Shown here in pieces: positions 9,001 to 14,725 of a DNA stretch of 18,450 bases. Below the pieces are notes generated by a model. The model ran no database searches and was not told the origin of the DNA. It worked only from the letters and a program-made list of their open reading frames with translations. Made by a program: the position numbers and the translations under genes. The stretch's first letter is position 1; each line of letters begins with the position of its first letter. The stretch lies in the NCBI GenBank assembly GCA_018713405.1, contig DVOR01000242.1, forward strand, positions 1 to 18,450, given 5' to 3'. The DNA is from Candidatus Spyradenecus faecavium. GTDB taxonomy: Bacteria > Verrucomicrobiota > Kiritimatiellia > RFP12 > DVOR01.

Positions 9001-10118
9001 TCCCCTGGGCCCAGGCCTATTTTGGCGGCGCCGACTACGACCCAGAGGCCGACCCCGACGGCGACGGCTACGCCAACGCCGAGGAGGCCCTCGACCTCAC
9101 CGACCCCAACGACCCCGCCTCGCGCCCCACGCCCCCCACGCTCACCCTCCTCTCCGACCCGCCTGTGCAGAACCCCTGCGCGTCCTGGGCAGGTCGCGTC
9201 GCCCGCTTCGGCGGCGCCGACGCCGAGAGCGCCCTGACCCTGCTGGCGCAGACCCGCCTCCCCGGCGGCGACTGGGGCGCTCTCACCCGTGGCGTCACGC
9301 CGCCGCGCATCGCCCCGCTCGGGCCGCAGACCGAATGCCGCGTGGGCGTCGCCGATGCGCTCGGCGTCGCCTTCCTCGACGGCCAGCCCGGCGGCCGCGC
9401 CGACCACCTCGTCTGGAGCGACGTCTTCACGCTCGAATGCGTCGACCCCCGCCCAAGGCTCGCCGCCACCCTCGCCGAGGACGGCACCCTCACCCTGCGC
9501 AACCTCGGCACGAATCCGCTGGAGGCCGAGGTCATCCCCGCCCGCTTCCGGGCCGAGGCCGAGCAACGCTGGGCGATCGACCCGCCGCAGACCGTCACGG
9601 ACGGCGCCCCCTTCACCTGGCCCTTGCCCTGGATGCACGGCCTCACCAAAGGCACGAAGGTCACCTTCACCTATGACTACACGGGAGACGACGACTTCTT
9701 CACGCCGGGCGTCCTCCTGATGAACGGAACGCTCCCTTCGGTCGCTGCCAACGCTTTTCTCCGTTCGGAAGCCGGCGACGTGAAAACGGCGGACTTCACC
9801 CTGACCATGGACTATCCCGACGCGACGGACCTTTGTTTTCAGCCGACGACAAACTTCGACGACGAAATCGAGCCCTACGCCATCCTCTCCGTCACCCTCT
9901 CCGGCCGGAACGTCTGGACCCCCGCCACGGCCGACGAGGCCGCCCCCGCCGCCTTCCCGCTCACTGTGCCGGGCGGCGGCGCCTGGGCCGGACGCTTCAC
10001 CTTCGACCCCGCCTTCCCGCTCGCCGAGCGCGCAGTCTTCATCCGCTCCAACGACCCCGTCGAGCCCCGCTGCTTCCTCCCCTGGCCCCGCCACGGCTAC
10101 CGCCTCCGCCTCCGCTGA
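6027..10118 (+). CDS. Secreted multidomain subtilisin-like serine protease (S8, KP-43 type)
   Basis: This 1363-residue protein starts with a basic, hydrophobic signal or anchor segment (about residues 1-23) and an Ala/Pro-rich linker to about 75, followed by a propeptide-like region. The S8 catalytic triad is complete: D246 in C-D-S-G, H302 in G-H-G-T-H and S552 in G-T-S-M-A-T-P, with oxyanion N410 in A-A-N-D-G. Residues about 640-730 match the jelly-roll domain of KP-43 subtilases (V-L-V-W-V-D-Y-P, then V-N-D-L-D-L). Further on are an InlB B-repeat-like beta-grasp module (926-992), a D-x-D-x-D-G thrombospondin-3-like calcium-binding stretch (about 1003-1031) and a C-terminal beta-rich domain. 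The ATG follows AGAAGG (6017-6022) at 4 bases. It probably acts outside the cytoplasm on proteins. No dedicated sorting motif was recognised at the C-terminus. Confidence 0.9.
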   Translation: MKRRLPLLLSALAVCAVVWLALRGGNESVASAPAPAEATAPAASPVPPPPPAPPAPAARPTSLPATVPPDCADASGRVRRTVFPAPGAALADLRSAIAGAGGEALGWNPDGGYDTMLPRDALPTLRAAGCRLTLAPLPVTPALRRAVEAGGTVPVSLACADEATATRLQARLGGVRVGAALQAEVSVEALAAALTEEGGILGADRTPETRLCNNVARTERFLGVDTLQGGDASGLTGAGEVVAVCDSGLSSGIPGYLGQDGAEPFHPGLRARVMAISPQPWEAMYTPDRVRRLSDGNDPDGHGTHVTGSVLGDGSCSEDRRFRGVAPGARVFFQTNARLFGLSPGGISAPTLLDPLFDEAYAAGARIHSNSWQSADLGESRGAVYSLSAWSIDRFVWSHRDFLPLFAAANDGMDTDADGVGDLGTLVSSPALAKNCLTVGAAETYRPTVSDGRDADGVPAPVLNSEIRKVGGADLLADPLGSAPGDAPDRRGVAIFSCRGPLPDGRLKPDLVAPGTQIVSARRAGKVFAHSLLAAPATEEEQAYYHAADGTSMATPLTAGSAAVARQWCREALGVDDPGQTLLRALLLLGAQSIYPGQFGEGPNREIPTPAPNGAEGFGLLSLSRALAPAHAETFDYGETGFLRDFPVEVTAEGTLRAVLVWVDYPAQLYAARTLVNDLDLELLDASGAVVAYPNGLPGPDRVNVAERIEAAVAPGAYTLRVRGHAIPFPDGQAALVCSLPGVAPAPFIAHDPVERLAPGEAVALRATLLHPAAETDALTLETSADGAAWTPAEALTLTAPQAGRFLYRLRAGETVAGPYAVTVGEAVPLTVATSGPFFPATPAVGQTLPFAAGEIVTATALPARTWAFDDGTDVISAEDAPVGGWTLTDAEGRVLDLGVGGTAVFAMPAAPATLTWTAEAIDPAVWRILTFDAHTVLCRVGDRFVLPTPDPLPKERRVVTGVWVTQDGTRHRAGQAYGPVTGNVAFTAERLPWAQAYFGGADYDPEADPDGDGYANAEEALDLTDPNDPASRPTPPTLTLLSDPPVQNPCASWAGRVARFGGADAESALTLLAQTRLPGGDWGALTRGVTPPRIAPLGPQTECRVGVADALGVAFLDGQPGGRADHLVWSDVFTLECVDPRPRLAATLAEDGTLTLRNLGTNPLEAEVIPARFRAEAEQRWAIDPPQTVTDGAPFTWPLPWMHGLTKGTKVTFTYDYTGDDDFFTPGVLLMNGTLPSVAANAFLRSEAGDVKTADFTLTMDYPDATDLCFQPTTNFDDEIEPYAILSVTLSGRNVWTPATADEAAPAAFPLTVPGGGAWAGRFTFDPAFPLAERAVFIRSNDPVEPRCFLPWPRHGYRLRLR

Positions 10119-10128
10119 CCTCCCCGCC

Positions 10129-10210
10129 AACCCCTTAGGGTTCCCCCCCGAAACCCTAAGGGTTCCGACCCCAAACCCTAAGGGTTTCGCCCCAAACCCT
10201 TAAGGGTCTC
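10129..10210. repeat. 22-bp-phased palindrome array, right copy
   Basis: Four units lie at 10129-10143, 10150-10166, 10172-10189 and 10193-10210. Each centres on A-A-A-C-C-C followed by TTA, TAA or TTAA and then G-G-G-T-T. The GGG triplets begin at 10138, 10160, 10182 and 10204, an exact 22-base period. The array begins 11 bases after the subtilase stop. It could add termination for that gene, but each stem has only three G-C pairs. The units are the same as those at 70-125. The gaps of a few bases between units are far too short for CRISPR spacers. Confidence 0.85.
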
Positions 10211-10408
10211 AGAAATCCATCGTCACTTATTCCGAATCCGCCCTTCCCGCGCACAGGCGTCACGGGGAGGGGCGGCGAGAGGATTTTCGTGGGGTGCTAA
10301 AAAATCTGTCACGTCCGTCGGCTTGCGTCGTATATCGTAAGTACAAGGTGCAGTATGCACGCTTGGGGCCCACGACGGGCTTTGCACGACAACGAAACGA
10401 GGTTTCAG
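10211..10408 (+). promoter_or_regulatory. Leader region upstream of the GTPase cluster
   Basis: No gene is seen here. The region should hold the promoter for the three GTPase genes. CGTGGGGT (10288-10295) and GGCTTGCGT (10320-10328) also occur upstream of the LemA operon (139-146 and 170-178) at nearly the same spacing, 32 against 31 bases. Possible core elements are CTGTCA (10306-10311) and TATATC (10331-10336), but their 19-base spacer is long. No convincing -10 lies 17 bases after TTGCGT. The exact promoter therefore remains unassigned. Confidence 0.4.
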
Positions 10409-12142
10409 ATGACGGATTTCTCTTTGGACAAGCTGGTCGCGGCCCAGACCGAGGCCGAGGGTCTTGGCGTCGTTTTCCCGGAGGCGCTGAAGGGCGCCCT
10501 TCGCGAGGCGGCCGACCCGCACTACAAAATCGGCGTGATGGGGCGCTTCCAGGCCGGCAAGACGACGCTGGTCAACCGCGTCTTCCTGCGCCAGCCGCTC
10601 TTGAAGGAGGGCGAGGGCCTCTGCACGACGGCCGTCTGCACCGAGGTGACCTACGGCCCCGAGGCGAAGCTGACCCTGGTGAAGGACGGCGTGACGCAGA
10701 CCTTCAGCCCGCCCACGGCCGAGGCCATCGTCGCGGCGACGACCGCCGGCACGGAGGAGGCACGCCTGGCCCTCGCCGAATCCATCACGCAACTGCGCAT
10801 CGAGACCCCCAACGAGAACCTGCGCCGCTACACCATCCTGGACACCCCCGGCCTGGACGACCCGAACCGCGCCCTCCTGGACGTCACCACCTACCGTGAG
10901 CTGCCGCAGTGCGACCTGGTGCTCCTGGTGGCGGACGCCCGCCAGCTCTCCCAGATCGATTTCGACTTCCTGCGCGGCACCGTCTTCTCGGCGGGGCTGA
11001 CCCAGGCGATGGTCCTGCTCTCCTACAACAAGGAGGCCAACCGCATGGCCGCCGCGGCGCGCCAGAACGTGCTCGAGACCGTGCGCGCGGGGCTGGCGAG
11101 CCGCGGGCTTGAGCGGATCCCCGTCCAGATGGTCTGCTACGACGGCGAGGCCCCCGACATCCTGGACACCCCCGAGAAGGTGGAGGCCGCGGTGCTGGAC
11201 TACCTGTCGCGGACGGTCGCGGCCGCCCGGAGCGAGCGTCTGCGCGCGCAGACGGCGCAGGCCATCGTCGAGCGCGCCAAGTCGCGCCGCCTCCTCGGCG
11301 AGCTGGCCAAGAAGCAACGTGCCGAGATCGAGGCGCTGAACGACCGGCGCAAGCGGGAGGAGATCGAGCAGGAGAAGCGTCTGAGCCTGATCCAGGGCCG
11401 CCTCTCCCGCGACCTGCGCGAGACCGCCGGGGCGCTGGGCGGTGCGGTCGACCAAGCGTGCGCGGCGGTGCGCCAGGAGCTCGCCGCGGGCGCCGCCGAC
11501 CTGACGGAGGCCGCGCTCTCCACCCGCCTGGACGCCCTGTGCGGCGATGTGCTGGGCCAGGCCCAGACGGCCTGCCGGGAGGTCGCCCAGCGCCACCTCG
11601 CCGAGGTCACCGAGCTGATCGAGGGCATGGATGACTTCCTGGGCGAGTCCGCCGAGACGGCCAAGGGCGCCGTCGACACGGCCCCGCGCACCTCTTCCGT
11701 TCCCCACAACATCTTCGACAGCGACATCTGGCAGGCCCTCAAGGAAAAGCTGGGGGGCGACCCGATCGACAAGGCCCTTGAGTGGGGCTCGGAAGCCCTG
11801 GCCACTCGCCTCGAGGGCTCGAAGAACCCGTGGGTCAGGCTGGCGGGCATCGCGGTGCGCTACCTGCCGACGCTGCTCAAGCCCCTGCGCGGCAAGCTCG
11901 CCGCCCAAGCGCTCGACGAGCAGCTCGCCGTCTTCGGCGACCAGCTCCGCGGGCAGATCGAGGCCTTCGTCGACCGCTTCCACGACTGGCTCGACGCGGC
12001 CATCGACGCGCAGGTGGAGCAGGCGCGCGAGCAGCTGAAGCGCACCTTCGAGGAGGCGCTGGACGACCGCCCCGACGACCCGGCGGCCCTCGCGGCCGAG
12101 GCCGAGACCCTGGAGGCCCTGGCCGGCAGGATCCTCGCCTAA
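10409..12142 (+). CDS. Dynamin-like GTPase A
   Basis: This 577-residue protein has an N-terminal GTPase domain: P-loop G-R-F-Q-A-G-K-T (residues 45-52), switch I threonines T73-T74, and G3 motif D-T-P-G (145-148). The P-loop lysine to G3 distance of 94 residues is typical of dynamins. The expected G4 N/T-K-x-D is degenerate (N-K-E-A). Residues about 285-345 are highly charged and likely coiled coil, and the rest is helical, with a mildly hydrophobic amphipathic stretch near 471-495 that could touch membrane. Bacterial dynamins polymerise on or fuse membranes. The ATG at 10409 is preferred over an in-frame ATG at 10355 because GAGG (10399-10402) lies 6 bases upstream of it. It is first of three GTPase genes, 33 bases before the next. 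The superfamily is sure; the biological role is not known. Confidence 0.85.
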   Translation: MTDFSLDKLVAAQTEAEGLGVVFPEALKGALREAADPHYKIGVMGRFQAGKTTLVNRVFLRQPLLKEGEGLCTTAVCTEVTYGPEAKLTLVKDGVTQTFSPPTAEAIVAATTAGTEEARLALAESITQLRIETPNENLRRYTILDTPGLDDPNRALLDVTTYRELPQCDLVLLVADARQLSQIDFDFLRGTVFSAGLTQAMVLLSYNKEANRMAAAARQNVLETVRAGLASRGLERIPVQMVCYDGEAPDILDTPEKVEAAVLDYLSRTVAAARSERLRAQTAQAIVERAKSRRLLGELAKKQRAEIEALNDRRKREEIEQEKRLSLIQGRLSRDLRETAGALGGAVDQACAAVRQELAAGAADLTEAALSTRLDALCGDVLGQAQTACREVAQRHLAEVTELIEGMDDFLGESAETAKGAVDTAPRTSSVPHNIFDSDIWQALKEKLGGDPIDKALEWGSEALATRLEGSKNPWVRLAGIAVRYLPTLLKPLRGKLAAQALDEQLAVFGDQLRGQIEAFVDRFHDWLDAAIDAQVEQAREQLKRTFEEALDDRPDDPAALAAEAETLEALAGRILA

Positions 12143-12175
12143 GCCCGTTTTCGACACGACACACGGAGACACACC

Positions 12176-14668
12176 ATGCAATTCGAGACCTATCAGCAAC
12201 AGCGCGACGGCCTGATTCAGTTGGCCGGCGACCTCTCGGCGGCCCTCAAGGGCGTGCCGGAGGCCAAGGACGCGACGGTGAAGACCCTTGCCGCCGAGAT
12301 GGACGAGGCCAAGGGCAAGGAGACCGCCGCCGTCAAGGCCATCCCGGTGGCGGACGAGCTGGACGCCGTCAAGGCCAAGCTGGAGGAGGGGCAGTTCCGC
12401 ATCGCTCTCTTCGCGGGCTTCCAGTGCGGCAAGTCCACGACCTTCGACGCGCTCCTCGGCGGCCAGGAGATCTCCCCGCGCGGCCAGCTGGTGGCGACCA
12501 GCTCGGCCATCCTCTACGGCCAACACACCGACGACCCCGCGCTCCAAGGCAAGGCGGAGGTCGAGTGGAAGGACAAGCGGGCGCTCCTCACAATCCTCCC
12601 GCCCACCATCCTGGAGCGCTTGGCCGAGGTCCCCGCCCTCAAGGGGCGCATGGAGGGCATCCACACCATCGAGCAGCTCTCGGAGGCCTTCGACCTCGAC
12701 AAGCCGCAGGACCTGCGGCATCTCCGGGACGCCTGCGCCAAGGAGTGGCGCCACTACCTTGGCAACCGCGGCGCCTACCCGGATGACCTGCGCGCCATGC
12801 TGCGCGTGGCCGTCCTGATGCTCGCGAAGTATGACCGACCCGCCATCAAGGCCCTGCGCAAGGAGCCCAACAAGCGCTTCCCCGTGGAGGGAATCGACCG
12901 CTTCGTCCGCTTCCCGAAGAGCTGGGAGGGGCGCTCCACGCAGGAGAAGCAGGACTTCTCGGACGAGGAGGCCCTCTTCGTCTTCGTCAAGCGCGTGCGC
13001 TGCTACGTGAACGCCCCCGCGCTCAAGAAGATCGACTGCACCCTGGTGGACTGCCCCGGCCTCGGCGCCTCCGAGTACGACAAGCAGGTGGCGACCGAGG
13101 AGATCCAGGACTGCGACGTGGTCTGGTTCCTCCTCGGCGACGGCCGGCGGGACATCGGCGCGGACGAGTTGCGCAACATCCGCACCAGCGTCAAGCTCAA
13201 GCCGGACGGCCTCATCTTCACCATGAACGTCACGGAGTCCAAGAACAACCTGGCCAACAACGTCGCCCCGAGCACCTGCGCCAAGATCAACGGCGCCGTC
13301 GACGCCAAGGGCGCCAAGCTCAGGCTGGGGCCGGACGACATCACGTTCTACCACGCGCGCCTGGCGCTCTCCGCCGAGCAGGCCTGCCGTCTGCGCGAGG
13401 GCACCCTCACCAAGGCCAGCCAAAAGGCCATCATCGAGAACGCCCAGGCGATTTACGACGGCGTCACGAAGGTGGAGGACGCGCTGGATGGCCTCGCGAT
13501 GGAAGACCTGAAGAAGACCGGCGTTTTCGTCAAGGACCCGCGCCTGCAGAACTTCTCCTTCTTCGACGGGGAGGGGCTGAACGAGGGCAACGTCACGTGG
13601 GCGCGCGAGCAGAGCGGCATCGACGCGCTGGTCGACCGCATCCACGCCATCGTCATGCGCGACAAGGCCAAGATCATCCTCAAGACCAACGGCTTCGACC
13701 GCGTCCAAGGCGCCTTTAAGGCCTTCGAGGCGAAGGTCACGGGCCTGTTGGACGACCTCGCCAAGAGCAAACAAGAGGCCGAGGCGAAGTATGAAGCGCA
13801 GGAGAAGCGCATCAGCGCCCTCGGCAACGCGATGCAAGAAGCGCTCAACTCCGATGAGCTAGACATCGGCGATCTGGCCGAGAGGCTCCGGCGGGAGTTC
13901 GTCTCCGAGGTGCTCAACCCCAGCCGCGACGAAACCCTCGCCGCCATCGAGAGACGGGCTGACACGTTGATGGGCCTCTCCGACAACGAGCTCCAGAACG
14001 CCATAGGAGGTCTGCTCAACGACAGCATCCGGAACAACCTTGCTGCTTGGCGCCAGTCGCTCAAGAACGGAGACTCCCCGGCCATCCAACGCTTCATTGA
14101 CAAGATTAAGAAGATTGTGGACCGCCTCAACCGCGAATTTAAAGCCAAGGCTGAGGCCAAGGGCATGAGTGGCGCCGCCAACGCTGGGGATGCCAGTATC
14201 TCTATTGGTGAGATCGACCTGGGTATCGACTGGTTCGAGTGGATCTCGGTGGCAAGCAACGCGCTCTTCTTCATCCCCATCGGGGGCTGGATTCTGCGTG
14301 GGTTGATCGCCGCCGGCATCGCCATCACCTCGTGGTTCGTCGGCAAGTCGTGGAAGCGCAACAAGTTCATTGAGTCCGCGACCGAGAAAATCACGGAAGG
14401 GTGCAGGGACTTCGAGAGGAGCGCCCTCCCCGCGAAGATGGAGGAAATGGCCGAGGGCATGCGCAAGTCCTGCGTCGCCAACCTCCAGTCCGCCATCAGG
14501 CTCCGCCTCGAAGAGGAGCAGAAGGCGTTGAAGCAACTGCGCCAGAAGCTCGATTCCGGCGACAAGGACAAGGATATCGCCCGCCTGAACAAGGTGAAGA
14601 CCGACATCGTCGCCCCCTTCGCCAAGCGCTTGGCCGATTTCGCCAAGCAGTTGGACGCGGCGTTCTGA
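12176..14668 (+). CDS. Dynamin-like GTPase B with membrane hairpin
   Basis: This 830-residue protein has about 75 helical residues before its GTPase domain. The P-loop is A-G-F-Q-C-G-K-S (80-87), with Ala in the first position. The switch I region S-P-R-G...T-S-S places T108 22 residues after K86, and G3 is D-C-P-G (292-295). The K-to-G3 distance of 206 residues is about 110 longer than in GTPase A, reflecting a helical insert that ends in a V-F-V-K-R-V-R-C-Y-V strand. The G4 position reads N-V-T-E, lacking the usual K-x-D. Residues about 517-560 and 777-815 are probable coiled coils, and about 690-727 form a hydrophobic hairpin suited to membrane insertion, like the paddle of bacterial dynamins. 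GGAG (12165-12168) precedes the ATG. It shares its GTPase core with GTPase C and very likely functions with it. Confidence 0.85.
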   Translation: MQFETYQQQRDGLIQLAGDLSAALKGVPEAKDATVKTLAAEMDEAKGKETAAVKAIPVADELDAVKAKLEEGQFRIALFAGFQCGKSTTFDALLGGQEISPRGQLVATSSAILYGQHTDDPALQGKAEVEWKDKRALLTILPPTILERLAEVPALKGRMEGIHTIEQLSEAFDLDKPQDLRHLRDACAKEWRHYLGNRGAYPDDLRAMLRVAVLMLAKYDRPAIKALRKEPNKRFPVEGIDRFVRFPKSWEGRSTQEKQDFSDEEALFVFVKRVRCYVNAPALKKIDCTLVDCPGLGASEYDKQVATEEIQDCDVVWFLLGDGRRDIGADELRNIRTSVKLKPDGLIFTMNVTESKNNLANNVAPSTCAKINGAVDAKGAKLRLGPDDITFYHARLALSAEQACRLREGTLTKASQKAIIENAQAIYDGVTKVEDALDGLAMEDLKKTGVFVKDPRLQNFSFFDGEGLNEGNVTWAREQSGIDALVDRIHAIVMRDKAKIILKTNGFDRVQGAFKAFEAKVTGLLDDLAKSKQEAEAKYEAQEKRISALGNAMQEALNSDELDIGDLAERLRREFVSEVLNPSRDETLAAIERRADTLMGLSDNELQNAIGGLLNDSIRNNLAAWRQSLKNGDSPAIQRFIDKIKKIVDRLNREFKAKAEAKGMSGAANAGDASISIGEIDLGIDWFEWISVASNALFFIPIGGWILRGLIAAGIAITSWFVGKSWKRNKFIESATEKITEGCRDFERSALPAKMEEMAEGMRKSCVANLQSAIRLRLEEEQKALKQLRQKLDSGDKDKDIARLNKVKTDIVAPFAKRLADFAKQLDAAF

Positions 14669-14674
14669 CCGCCT

Positions 14675-14712
14675 GGCCCGCCCGGCATTCCCGGGCGGGC
14701 CCCCTCTTTCTT
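14675..14712 (+). terminator. Strong hairpin between GTPase genes B and C
   Basis: Arms GGCCCGCCCGG (14675-14685) and CCGGGCGGGCC (14691-14701) form a perfect 11-bp stem with a 5-base loop, followed by a pyrimidine run with broken T-tracts (CCCCTCTTTCTT). It starts 6 bases after the stop of GTPase B, and gene C begins 24 bases after the stem. It may be a partial terminator or an mRNA-stabilising hairpin that sets unequal expression within the cluster. No separate promoter was seen for gene C. Confidence 0.6.
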
Positions 14713-14725
14713 CAAGGGGTTCGCC

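Noticed and set aside
10129..10210. CRISPR array
   Set aside because: The gaps between palindromes are only a few bases and similar to each other, so there are no spacers. No cas genes are present.
70..10210. The two palindrome arrays as ends of a 10-kb mobile element
   Set aside because: No transposase, integrase or target-site duplication was found between or beside them, and the enclosed genes look like host genes in codon use.
10323..10356. TTGCGT with CAGTAT (10351-10356) as promoter of GTPase A
   Set aside because: The spacer is 22 bases, too long for a vegetative promoter, and no better -10 lies at 16-18 bases.
10223..13837. A 1204-codon open frame on the minus strand opposite GTPases A and B, and similar long antisense frames elsewhere
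   Set aside because: These arise from the extreme C-ending codon bias of the + strand genes, which removes stop codons in the opposing frame. The translations are low-complexity and lack family motifs, while the + strand frames carry full domain signatures and ribosome sites.
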